64,000 nt of DNA, taken from positions 62,001-126,000 of the forward strand of contig NZ_JBLWFK010000002.1 of NCBI RefSeq assembly GCF_048323675.1, read 5' to 3'. The notes under the pieces were generated by a model. The model searched no databases and was not told the DNA's origin. It worked only from the letters and a program-made list of their open reading frames with translations. The translations under genes were made by a program, and so were the position numbers. This DNA is from Mangrovimicrobium sp048323675 (lineage in GTDB: Bacteria > Pseudomonadota > Gammaproteobacteria > Pseudomonadales > Halieaceae). Below are positions 7,719-15,669 of this stretch, piece by piece. Position 1 is the first letter of the stretch; the number at the start of each line of letters is the position of its first letter.

Positions 7719-9545
7719 ATGTCCCCCGAATCCCATGCGACCAGTTTCGCAGACCTCGCGCTACCCGAAACCCTGCAGCAGGCATTGCGGGACGTCGGCT
7801 ACGAGACCCCGTCCGCCATCCAGGCGCGCACTATCCCCGTTCTGCTGAGCGGCCAGGACCTGGTCGGCCAGGCCCAGACCGGCACCGGCAAGACTGCGGC
7901 CTTCGCGCTGCCGGCGCTGGCGAAACTGGACCTGGAACAGGGCGAACCCCAGGTACTGGTGCTGGCGCCGACCCGTGAGCTGGCCATCCAGGTGGCCGAG
8001 GCCTTCCAGAAGTACGCCCGCTACATGCCCGGCTTCCGCATCCTGCCGCTGTACGGCGGCTCCGATTACCGCGGCCAGCTGCGCCAGTTGGAGCGCGGCG
8101 TGCAGGTGATCGTCGGTACCCCGGGGCGGGTGATGGACCACATGCGCCGGGGTTCCCTGAAGCTGGACAACCTCAAGCTGCTGGTGCTCGACGAAGCCGA
8201 CGAGATGCTGCGCATGGGCTTTATCGACGACGTCGAATGGGTGCTCACCCAGACACCGCCGGAGCGCCAGATCGCGCTGTTCTCGGCCACCATGCCGGAC
8301 GCCATCCGGCGCATCGCGCGCTCGCACCTGAGCGAGCCCGCCGAGGTGACCATCGAGACCAAGACCGTCACCAACGAATCCATCCGCCAGCGGGTGTGGA
8401 TGATGGCCGGCGTGCACAAGCTGGACGCGCTGACCCGCATCCTCGAGACCGAGGATACCGACGGCGTGATCATCTTCGTGCGCACCCGCCTGGCCACCTC
8501 CGAGCTGGCGGACAAGCTGGCGGCTCGCGGCTACGTGGCCGCGGCCCTTAATGGCGACGTGGCGCAGAAACAGCGCGAGAAGACTGTCGACCAGTTGAAG
8601 AACGGGCAGCTGGATATTCTCGTCGCCACCGATGTCGCCGCCCGCGGCCTCGACGTGGAGCGCATCAGCCACGTCATCAACTACGACATTCCCTACGACG
8701 TGGAAGCCTACGTCCACCGCATCGGCCGCACCGGCCGGGCCGGGCGCAAGGGCGAGGCGATCCTGTTCGCCGCCAACCGCGAGCGCCGCCTGCTGCGCGC
8801 CATCGAGAAGGCCACCGGCAAGACCATCGAACCGATGGAACTGCCGACTGCCGCCGAGGTGGCGGACAAGCGCGCCGAGCGTTTCCGCGCGCGGATTACC
8901 GAGGTGCTCGCCACCCGCGACATCGACGCCATGCGCGAGCTGATCACCGGCTACCAGCAGGAACACGGCGTGCCGGTGCTGGACGTCGCCGCTGCGCTGG
9001 CCCTGTTGGTACAGGGTGAAAAGGCGGTGCCCGGCAAGGCGGACAGGGGCGAGCGCGCCGAACCCGCCCGGGAGAAATTCGAGCGCCCATCCTCCCGCGA
9101 GCAGCGTGAACCGCGCGAGTTCCGCGAACGCGAGCCGCGCGATTTTGCGCCGCGGGAAAAACGCAAACTCCGCGAAGACAAGGGGCCGCCGCCGGTCGGC
9201 ATGGAGCGCTTCCGCATCGAGGTCGGCCACAACCACGGCGTCAAGCCCGGCAACATTGTCGGCGCCATCGCCAACGAGGCGGATATCGACAGCCAGTACA
9301 TCGGCCAGATCGATATCTTCGACGACTACAGCACCGTAGACCTGCCCGACGGCATGCCCAAGGAATTGTTCCAGCACCTGAAAGGCGTGTGGGTCAGCGG
9401 CCAGCGGCTGCAGATCAGCCGCCTGGGCGGCAAGCGCGAGGGCAGCAAGGGCAAGCCCGGTGGGAAGCCCAAAGGCAAGGGCGGGCAAGGACCCGTTCAG
9501 AAGAGCAAGAAACGCCTGGCGAACAAGAACAGTCCCCGCTCTTGA
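7719..9545 (+). CDS. deaD: DEAD-box ATP-dependent RNA helicase DeaD/CsdA
   Basis: A 608-residue RNA helicase. Motifs in order: Q motif (F10 to Q35), Walker A AQTGTGKT at 52-59, PTRELA at 84-89, DEAD at 158-161, SAT at 189-191 and HRIGRTGRAG near 338. A DbpA-type RNA-binding domain spans about 494-566, followed by a Lys/Gly-rich basic tail, the layout of E. coli DeaD (629 residues). DeaD unwinds rRNA and mRNA structure during ribosome assembly and cold adaptation. The ATG at 7719 is preferred because the promoter -10 box lies on the only earlier in-frame start. Confidence 0.95.
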   Translation: MSPESHATSFADLALPETLQQALRDVGYETPSAIQARTIPVLLSGQDLVGQAQTGTGKTAAFALPALAKLDLEQGEPQVLVLAPTRELAIQVAEAFQKYARYMPGFRILPLYGGSDYRGQLRQLERGVQVIVGTPGRVMDHMRRGSLKLDNLKLLVLDEADEMLRMGFIDDVEWVLTQTPPERQIALFSATMPDAIRRIARSHLSEPAEVTIETKTVTNESIRQRVWMMAGVHKLDALTRILETEDTDGVIIFVRTRLATSELADKLAARGYVAAALNGDVAQKQREKTVDQLKNGQLDILVATDVAARGLDVERISHVINYDIPYDVEAYVHRIGRTGRAGRKGEAILFAANRERRLLRAIEKATGKTIEPMELPTAAEVADKRAERFRARITEVLATRDIDAMRELITGYQQEHGVPVLDVAAALALLVQGEKAVPGKADRGERAEPAREKFERPSSREQREPREFREREPRDFAPREKRKLREDKGPPPVGMERFRIEVGHNHGVKPGNIVGAIANEADIDSQYIGQIDIFDDYSTVDLPDGMPKELFQHLKGVWVSGQRLQISRLGGKREGSKGKPGGKPKGKGGQGPVQKSKKRLANKNSPRS

Positions 9546-9592
9546 TCGGGGGTGGGCAAAATGCCCGTTGCGGATAACGCGGAGCGCAGGTA

Positions 9593-10048
9593 ATGGTGCA
9601 ATTCACCCCCGAGCAGTCCCGCTCAGCGGTCGAAATTACCCAACTGGTCAATCTCTGGGCCAATGAACTCGACCTCAACGATGGTCTCTCCATAGCGCCG
9701 CTGATTGCACAAGACTGCGTGTATGTGGTGCGCGCCGAGCCCCGTCGCGGCAGGGATGCAGTCGTGCAGTTCTACCAGCAGCGAATGGCGGAACTGCAGG
9801 CGAGTCCCTCCGGCCCGCCTTTCCAGCGCCATATCATCTCCAACCTCGTGTTTCAGTTCGGCGATGCCGGTGTCGTCGGCGCAACCTTCCTGCTGACCTA
9901 CTACGCCGCATTCCAGGCGCCGCCGGTAGCGGGTTTCGCGGGCCCGGTGGCTGTGGCCGACTGCCGAATGCAGTTTTGTCTGGAAGAGGGCGGCTGGAAA
10001 ATCGCTGAATTCTCCAGCGTACAGAATTTTCACCGCCCCATCAGCTGA
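9593..10048 (+). CDS. SnoaL-like (NTF2-fold) protein
   Basis: A 151-residue protein of the SnoaL-like NTF2 superfamily: an N-terminal helix pair (ITQLVNLWANELD), then DCVYVV, GRDAVVQFYQQRM and a curved beta sheet ending in EGGWKIAEFSSV. Such cone-shaped dimers act as isomerases, dehydratases or small-molecule binders; the sequence does not indicate which. It begins 47 bases after deaD on the same strand and may be read from its promoter. One of three SnoaL-like proteins in the window (also 26952-27392 and 33937-34356), each divergent from the others. Confidence 0.75.
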   Translation: MVQFTPEQSRSAVEITQLVNLWANELDLNDGLSIAPLIAQDCVYVVRAEPRRGRDAVVQFYQQRMAELQASPSGPPFQRHIISNLVFQFGDAGVVGATFLLTYYAAFQAPPVAGFAGPVAVADCRMQFCLEEGGWKIAEFSSVQNFHRPIS

Positions 10049-10058
10049 AGTACGCCGC

Positions 10059-10796
10059 TCAGGCAGAATCAGCTTCCACTAACGCGGCAACTTGCAGCAA
10101 CAGCCGCGCCGTCTCCATGGGCTCCGTCAGCATCAGGTCATGGCCGGTATCCACCTCCCACACGCGTTCGCCCTCGAGGGCGCGCCGACGGGATTCCGCC
10201 GGTCTGACCTTCATGCCCCAGGAGGCGTTGATATTGGTAAACGGGATGGCTGTCACGGTAGCCTCGTTTTCCAGCACAAGCGCCTGCTCGTTGCATTTCC
10301 ATGGGTGGGGCGTCAGGCGCTCCAGTACCCATTGTTGGTCTGCCGGGTCGGTAATCCCCATCAGCTTGACGATTTCCATGCCGGGCCACATGGCGAGTTC
10401 CACACCGTCGACGATCCGCGAGGTCTTGCGGGCGTAGTCCATCAGGTCGGGGGAGATATCGCAAAGGGATTCGCCGCCCTTGGGGTGGGCCGCGTCGAGA
10501 AAAACCAGGTGCGCGACGCGGTTGGCGGCCCGGTCGGCGACACCGGTAATCACCATGCCGCCATAACTGTGGCCGACGACAATGGCGTCATGAATGTCTT
10601 CGTAGTGCAACAGCTGGATGATATCGGTGATGTGGGTGTCCAGATCGGTATCCGGTCCCACCAGGTGGGCTCGTTCACCCAGGCCGGTCAGGGTTGGCGT
10701 ATAGACCTCGTGGCCCGCGCCGCGCAGCAGGCGCGCGACGCGCTGGTAGCACCAGCCGCCGTGGCCGCCGCCGTGAATCAGTATGTAGGTCGCCAT
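10059..10796 (-). CDS. Alpha/beta hydrolase (methylesterase-like)
   Basis: A 245-residue alpha/beta hydrolase. The N-terminal ILIHGGGHGGW gives the oxyanion loop, GHSYGG near residues 81-86 the nucleophile elbow (Ser83) and VDTGHDLMLTEP near the C-terminus the catalytic histidine. The overall form resembles small esterases such as the plant SABP2 group and many bacterial homologues. The start at 10796 gives a protein that begins directly with the first beta strand; longer in-frame starts run into the ZIP gene. It converges on the SnoaL-like gene with a 10-base gap. Confidence 0.88.
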   Translation of the reverse strand: MATYILIHGGGHGGWCYQRVARLLRGAGHEVYTPTLTGLGERAHLVGPDTDLDTHITDIIQLLHYEDIHDAIVVGHSYGGMVITGVADRAANRVAHLVFLDAAHPKGGESLCDISPDLMDYARKTSRIVDGVELAMWPGMEIVKLMGITDPADQQWVLERLTPHPWKCNEQALVLENEATVTAIPFTNINASWGMKVRPAESRRRALEGERVWEVDTGHDLMLTEPMETARLLLQVAALVEADSA

Positions 10797-10978
10797 GTTA
10801 TTTTTCTTATCCGTGTATTGTGTGCCAGCAACGCAGTGTATGTTTGTAACTGGTAGCACTGCAACATCACCGGCAGTGCAATAACCGTGACCGAATGCGC
10901 GTCGCGCGAAGAGTGGCTGTACCCTTGAGCGCTTTGCTGATCGCTGTGTCAGCCACTGTCCGAAGCGGTGCGTGTTGC

Positions 10979-11695
10979 TCAGCCCTCGATAAAGATCTTG
11001 CCCAGTATCCCCAGCAGGAAGCCCGCCACCGCTCCCAGCGGCGGCGCCCAGTGCTTTTTCAGGGTGGATTGCGGCGCGATGTCCTGGAACACCACGTAGA
11101 GAATTCCCCCGGCGGCGAATAGCGATATCCCCGAGACCAGTTGGGGAAACCCGGAGAGCAAGAAATACCCGGTCAGACCCGCCGCCGGACCGAGCAGGGT
11201 CATCAGGGTAAAAGCGCCGACCACGTGCGACGTGCGGTAGTGGGTCGAGGCGGTCAGTTCGCGGCAGGCGTTGAAACCCTCCGGCAGGTTCTGCAGGGCG
11301 ATGATGCAGGCGAGCAGGATACCGGCGTCGCGGAAGACGACAAAAGTGGCGCCCAGCGCCAGCGCCTCGGGAATGTAGTCCGATAACATCGCCATCAACT
11401 GGCTCGCCGGGGTGCCGCGCGCCGCCAGGTGTGCATCCAGCAGCATGAAACAGACGCCGCCACCCATAAAGCACAGGACAATCCACAGCGGCGGCAGGTT
11501 GCGGATACCCTCGGGCACCAGCACCAGGGCGATCGCGGCGAGCAGTGCGCCGCCGCCGAAGGCGATGACGCTGTGCCGCACCTCGTTCTCCAGCCAGCGC
11601 GGGCGGATGTGCTCTGCGCCGGCGATGGCCGCGCCAATGGGCATGGCGATACCCGCGAACAGGGTGAGGAGGGTGATTTGTATCCAGTCGCTCAA
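10979..11695 (-). CDS. ZIP-family divalent metal transporter
   Basis: A 238-residue inner-membrane protein with about eight hydrophobic helices. Signature segments are DYIPEALALG near residue 105, a variant of the HxxPEG metal-binding motif with Asp in the His position, and LQNLPEGFNACREL near 140. ZIP proteins import zinc or related divalent cations into the cytoplasm. The histidine-to-aspartate change could alter metal preference, which cannot be settled from sequence. The short upstream gap (11696-11749) separates it from the rhodanese gene on the same strand. Confidence 0.86.
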   Translation of the reverse strand: MSDWIQITLLTLFAGIAMPIGAAIAGAEHIRPRWLENEVRHSVIAFGGGALLAAIALVLVPEGIRNLPPLWIVLCFMGGGVCFMLLDAHLAARGTPASQLMAMLSDYIPEALALGATFVVFRDAGILLACIIALQNLPEGFNACRELTASTHYRTSHVVGAFTLMTLLGPAAGLTGYFLLSGFPQLVSGISLFAAGGILYVVFQDIAPQSTLKKHWAPPLGAVAGFLLGILGKIFIEG

Positions 11696-11749
11696 GGTGT
11701 GTCGGCTTCCCCGGTGAGGCGGTGGGTTGGCGTGGCCGCGCTATCAGGG

Positions 11750-12073
11750 TTAGTCGGTTTTCTCCAGGCCGCGCTGCTTGCGCGCATCATCGATGCCGCC
11801 GGCGTTGACGACATTGGTGTAGCCGGCCTCATCCAGTTGCGCCTTGGCGATGCCCGCCCGGCGCCCGCTGCCGCAGTAGAGGTGGATCTCGGTGGACTTG
11901 TCCGGGAAGGCCTCGGTGACCGCGGGCAGGATATCTTCGTAGGGAACCAGCTTGTCCCCCGCGATATGGTCCTCGGCAAACTCCTCGGGGGTACGGACAT
12001 CGATCCATACGGCATCGGCGAGGGCCGGTGCGGCGAGCAGAATCGACAGCAACAGAACAGAAATCTTGCGCAT
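11750..12073 (-). CDS. Periplasmic rhodanese-like protein (PspE type)
   Basis: A 107-residue single-domain rhodanese with a signal peptide (MRKISVLLLSILLAAPALA). WIDVRTPEEFAEDHIAG is the rhodanese N-terminal motif and LYCGSGRRAG holds the active-site loop with its catalytic cysteine. PspE-type enzymes transfer sulfane sulfur in the periplasm. The start at 12073 is chosen because GGAGGA lies 9 bases upstream and the signal peptide begins there; a start 21 bases earlier would add seven residues before the Lys-Arg. Confidence 0.88.
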   Translation of the reverse strand: MRKISVLLLSILLAAPALADAVWIDVRTPEEFAEDHIAGDKLVPYEDILPAVTEAFPDKSTEIHLYCGSGRRAGIAKAQLDEAGYTNVVNAGGIDDARKQRGLEKTD

Positions 12074-12210
12074 GCTAAACGTTCCTCCGGTCATTGGTTA
12101 GTGAGCCCTGCGGTTAAGATTGCGGCAATTTCCCCGCAGTGGGCAAGGGCATGATGCCAGAGGCAGCTCCCGGTTGGTGAGCAAAAATTCGGATGTCAGT
12201 GCGCCGAAGA

Positions 12211-12666
12211 TCACGAGCCTTCACTGAAGGTAACCTTGTCGTGGCTCAAGTCTCGCACGACCACTGTGCCGGCAATCATGTCGTGAAAGCCGCGTTTGCG
12301 GGTGTCTATCCCCACCCAGAGGAAACCCAGGCACAGCGGGATGGTGGAGACAAAGTAGCCGAGGTAGCGCAGGACGGACTGTTGCACCGAGGGCGGCCGG
12401 CCGGTTTTCGCGTCGAGGATCTTCAGCCGCAAGGCCATTTTTCCCGGCGTACCGGCGAAGCGGTGCCAGAACCAGATAGTGGCGATGATCGGCAGGAAGT
12501 AATTAAGGAGTATATCCCAGGTGCCGTGGACCATCTGTTCCCCCAGCCAGTAGCTTTTTCCATAAATCAGGGTGAGGGGAATACTGAGCACCAGCAGCAG
12601 GACAAGCGTGTCGATCAGGACGGCAACCAGGCGAATCCAGAAACCCGCATACGTATAGTCTTCCAT
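12211..12666 (-). CDS. RDD-family membrane protein
   Basis: A 151-residue membrane protein of the RDD family. The first helix region AGFWIRLVAVLIDTLVLLL shows the R-x(n)-D pattern, followed by a second segment at the 55-65 region (FLPIIATIWFW) and a third near 105-120. The family signature GTPGKMALRLKI is at about 72-83, and RGFHDMIAGTVVV near 125-137 carries the last conserved Asp. Function is generally unknown; one RDD protein has been reported as a sodium antiporter. Confidence 0.85.
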   Translation of the reverse strand: MEDYTYAGFWIRLVAVLIDTLVLLLVLSIPLTLIYGKSYWLGEQMVHGTWDILLNYFLPIIATIWFWHRFAGTPGKMALRLKILDAKTGRPPSVQQSVLRYLGYFVSTIPLCLGFLWVGIDTRKRGFHDMIAGTVVVRDLSHDKVTFSEGS

Positions 12667-12699
12667 GTCTCCTCCGTCTGGATATCCTGCGATGTGTCA

Positions 12700-12798
12700 T
12701 TATGCTGCGGCATTGCTCGAAGATGCCAGCTTGAGAGCCAGCGCCGCGAACACCGTGCCGGCAACCCGGTTCAGGTAGACGGATACCGGCTTGCGCAT
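12700..12798 (-). pseudogene. C-terminal remnant of a LysE/RhtB-family exporter
   Basis: A 32-codon frame reading MRKPVSVYLNRVAGTVFAAL and ending ALKLASSSNAAA before a TAA. The YLNRVAGTVFAALALKLA stretch matches the last helix of LysE/RhtB amino-acid exporters, where L-N-R-x-x-G is conserved. The first five helices are missing and the sequence upstream (12799-12876) does not continue the family, so this looks like the stub of a deleted gene. A very small intact gene cannot be excluded. Confidence 0.5.
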
Positions 12799-12876
12799 GT
12801 AGTGTAGCCGGGATTGACGCCCGGCAGCGTACTGCCAGACACTTTGTACGAGCACGGACAGGAAGGATAAGCAAGC

Positions 12877-13326
12877 ATGTCACTTCTGATGGACGAGCGG
12901 CGCAAGGCAACCCCCTGGCACCTCTGGCTGGTGGGCGTGCTGGCGCTGCTCTGGAACGCGGTGGGCGCGATAGATTACGTGATGACCCAGACCCGCAACG
13001 AACAGTACATGAGTGCGTTCAGCGAGGAGCAGCTGGCCTTTTTCTACGGCCTGCCCGCCTGGGTGGTGGCCTGCTGGGCGACAGCGGTGTGGGGCGGGGT
13101 TGTCGGGTCGCTGTTATTGCTGGCCCGGCGCCGGTTGGCCGTGCCGGTGTTCCTGCTTTCACTGCTGACCATGGTGGCGACATCGGTGCACAACTACCTC
13201 CTGTCGAATGGCCTGGAAGTCATGAACGATCCCTTTGCGCTGTGGTTCTCCGGCGCGATATTCGTGATCGCCGTACTCCTGTTCGCCTATGCCGCCTGGC
13301 TCAGTCGCCGCAACGTTTTGCGTTGA
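12877..13326 (+). CDS. Four-helix inner-membrane protein of unknown function
   Basis: A 149-residue protein with four predicted membrane helices at about 15-32, 58-80, 88-107 and 120-142. The N-terminus is basic (MDERRKATPWHLW), and the conserved-looking motif WNAVGAIDYVMTQ ends the first helix. This layout is common in uncharacterised proteobacterial proteins, some mis-named as sugar transporters. No catalytic motif is visible. GGAAGGATAAGC lies before the ATG. Its 3' end overlaps the longest form of the next gene. Confidence 0.75.
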   Translation: MSLLMDERRKATPWHLWLVGVLALLWNAVGAIDYVMTQTRNEQYMSAFSEEQLAFFYGLPAWVVACWATAVWGGVVGSLLLLARRRLAVPVFLLSLLTMVATSVHNYLLSNGLEVMNDPFALWFSGAIFVIAVLLFAYAAWLSRRNVLR

Positions 13327-14143
13327 GGGCCGGCCTCCCGGCTTGTTACGATCTGAGGCGGGTTTTCCGATTTCGCCAGCGACAACAGGTGACACCATCC
13401 GCCAACACAATCTGCTACTGATCCACGGCGCCTGGGCCGGCGCCTGGGTCTGGGAGACGATCACACCCCTGCTGTACGAGCAGGGTTTCGAGGTAAAGAC
13501 CATCGACCTGCCGGGAAACGGCTGTGACGATACGCCGGCGGAGGCAGTCGATATCGGCTGCTACCTGTGCTTCCTGCTCGCAACCATCGCAACGATTGAC
13601 GGCCCGCTGACGGTGGTGGCCCATTCCGGTGCCGGCGTGCTGGCCACCGCACTCGCGGAAGCCCTGCCGGAGAGGCTCGATGGCGTCGTTATCATTGCCG
13701 GTATGCTGTTGCCCTCCGGGGTGGGCTTTGGCGAACTGGTCGACGGCATGATCGATGCCCATCCGGAAGCTGCCGGTATCAATCCCTACCTGAACTGGGA
13801 TGCGCGGAATGTCAGCACGGTGCCCGCCGATGCCGCCAGGGAAATATTCTTCCAGGACCTCGACCCGGAGACTGCAGCGCAGGCGGCGCAGCGCTTGTGC
13901 CCGCAACCGCTGGGCGGCCTGGCGCTGGTGGCGCAGTGGACCGCGGAGCGTGCCGGCAGCGTCCCGCGACTGTATATTGAAGCTACCGAGGATCGCTCGG
14001 TGACCCTGGCCGTCCAGCGCCGGATGCAGGCCCTGGTGCCCGGTTCCACGGTCGTGTCCCTGCGGGCCGGCCACGCGCCCCAGGTCAGTCAGCCGGAGGC
14101 CGTGGCCGCGGCGATCGGCAGGTTTGTGGGTAAACTGGCCTGA
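13289..14143 (+). CDS. Alpha/beta hydrolase
   Basis: An alpha/beta hydrolase whose domain begins near residue 37 of this frame (LLLIHGAWAGAWVWE). The nucleophile elbow reads AHSGAG, the acid lies in EATEDRSV and the histidine in RAGHAPQVSQP, a complete triad. The start is uncertain: the only in-frame ATG, at 13289, overlaps the preceding gene by 38 bases and adds about 36 residues unlike the family. A TTG at 13343 is an alternative, giving about 266 residues. The substrate is unknown; the shape resembles the same esterase group as the gene at 10059-10796. Confidence 0.82.
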   Translation: MPPGSVAATFCVEGRPPGLLRSEAGFPISPATTGDTIRQHNLLLIHGAWAGAWVWETITPLLYEQGFEVKTIDLPGNGCDDTPAEAVDIGCYLCFLLATIATIDGPLTVVAHSGAGVLATALAEALPERLDGVVIIAGMLLPSGVGFGELVDGMIDAHPEAAGINPYLNWDARNVSTVPADAAREIFFQDLDPETAAQAAQRLCPQPLGGLALVAQWTAERAGSVPRLYIEATEDRSVTLAVQRRMQALVPGSTVVSLRAGHAPQVSQPEAVAAAIGRFVGKLA

Positions 14144-14223
14144 CGAAAAATTTTCCAGTCAGGATTTGCGCAGCAGCCGGGAAATTGGTGAACTGTTCCC
14201 GTAATTCAATAAGGAGCCACGCC

Positions 14224-15660
14224 ATGACGACAACCTGGCCCCGCTACGGCGCTATCGACGGACCCCTCGTGATGATCGGGTTCGGCTCGATCGGCCGCGG
14301 CACCCTGCCGCTGATCGAGCGTCACTTCGATTTCGACAGCAGTCGCTTTGTCGTCATTTCGCCCGATGATGCCGACCGCGGCCTGCTCGACGAGCGCGGA
14401 ATCCACTACCTGCAACTCGGCCTGACCCCGGACAACTACCGGGAACTGCTCACACCGCTACTGACCGCCGGCGAGGGGCGGGGCTTTTGTATCAACCTGT
14501 CCGTCGACGTCGGTTCGCTGGACATGATGAAACTGTGCCGGGAGCTCGGTGTGCTCTACATCGACACCGTGGTCGAACCCTGGGCCGGTTTCTACTTCGA
14601 TGCGGGCGCCGATCCCTCCGCGCGTACCAACTATGCCCTGCGCGAGACCGTGCGGCAGGAGAAAGCGCGCAATCCCGGCGGGACGACGGCGGTGTCCTGC
14701 TGCGGGGCCAACCCGGGGATGGTCTCCTGGTTCGTCAAGGCGGCGCTGCTGGACATCGCGGCCGACTCCGGCCTGGATACCCCCGTGCCGGCGACCCGCG
14801 AAGCCTGGGGCCAGTTGATGCGGGACCTCGGCGTCAAGGGCCTGCACATTGCCGAGCGCGATACCCAGCGCAGCCGCGAACCGCGGCCGCTGAACGAGTT
14901 CTGGAATACCTGGTCGGTGGAGGGTTTCATTGCCGAGGGCCTGCAGCCGGCGGAACTCGGTTGGGGTACCCACGAAACCTGGATGCCGGAAAACGCCCGC
15001 GGTTTCGATACGGGACCGCAGGCGGCGATCTACCTGCTGCAGCCCGGCGCCAACACCCGGGTGCGCAGCTGGACGCCGACGGCCGGGCCGCAGTACGGCT
15101 TCCTGGTGACCCACAACGAGTCGGTCTCAATCGCCGACTACTTCACCCTGCGCGCGGCGGATGGCGCGGTGAGCTACCGCCCCACCTGCCACTATGCCTA
15201 CCACCCCGCCGACGTGGCGGTGCTGAGCCTGGACGAGATGTTCGGGCGCGGCGGCAAGGCACAGGCGACCTTTCATATCCTCGACGAGCACGAGATCGTC
15301 GACGGTATCGATGAACTGGGCGTGCTGCTCTACGGCCACGGCAAAAACGCCTACTGGTACGGGTCGCAGCTCTCCATCGAGGAGACCCGTAAACTCGCCC
15401 CCTACCAGAACGCCACCGGCCTGCAGGTCACCTCAGCGGTGCTCGCCGGCATGGTCTGGGCGCTGGAAAACCCCGAGGCCGGTATTGTCGAGACGGACGA
15501 GATGGACCACCAGCGCTGCCTGGAAGTGCAGCGTCCCTACCTGGGGCCGGTGGTGGGTGTCTATACGGACTGGACGCCGCTCAGCGACCGCGACAGCTTC
15601 TTTCCCGAGGATGTCGATACCGCCGATCCCTGGCAGTTTCGCAACGTGCTGGTGCGCTGA
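14224..15660 (+). CDS. hss: Homospermidine synthase
   Basis: A 478-residue NAD-dependent enzyme of the homospermidine synthase/saccharopine dehydrogenase-like family. The Rossmann motif is VMIGFGSIGRGTLP near residues 15-28. Further supporting segments are CINLSVDVGSLDMMKLC, VEPWAGFYFD, SCCGANPGMVSWFVKAAL and YGHGKNAYWYGSQLSIEE. The enzyme joins aminobutyl groups from putrescine (or spermidine) to make sym-homospermidine. The ATG at 14224 has AAGGAG upstream; an earlier in-frame start adds 13 unlikely residues. It converges on a PLP-dependent basic amino-acid decarboxylase with a 9-base gap, and that enzyme could supply putrescine. Confidence 0.92.
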   Translation: MTTTWPRYGAIDGPLVMIGFGSIGRGTLPLIERHFDFDSSRFVVISPDDADRGLLDERGIHYLQLGLTPDNYRELLTPLLTAGEGRGFCINLSVDVGSLDMMKLCRELGVLYIDTVVEPWAGFYFDAGADPSARTNYALRETVRQEKARNPGGTTAVSCCGANPGMVSWFVKAALLDIAADSGLDTPVPATREAWGQLMRDLGVKGLHIAERDTQRSREPRPLNEFWNTWSVEGFIAEGLQPAELGWGTHETWMPENARGFDTGPQAAIYLLQPGANTRVRSWTPTAGPQYGFLVTHNESVSIADYFTLRAADGAVSYRPTCHYAYHPADVAVLSLDEMFGRGGKAQATFHILDEHEIVDGIDELGVLLYGHGKNAYWYGSQLSIEETRKLAPYQNATGLQVTSAVLAGMVWALENPEAGIVETDEMDHQRCLEVQRPYLGPVVGVYTDWTPLSDRDSFFPEDVDTADPWQFRNVLVR

Positions 15661-15669
15661 GCGACAACC

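Noticed and set aside
7761..9488. A 575-codon minus-strand frame
   Set aside because: It is antisense to deaD, which has all helicase motifs and a promoter on the plus strand.
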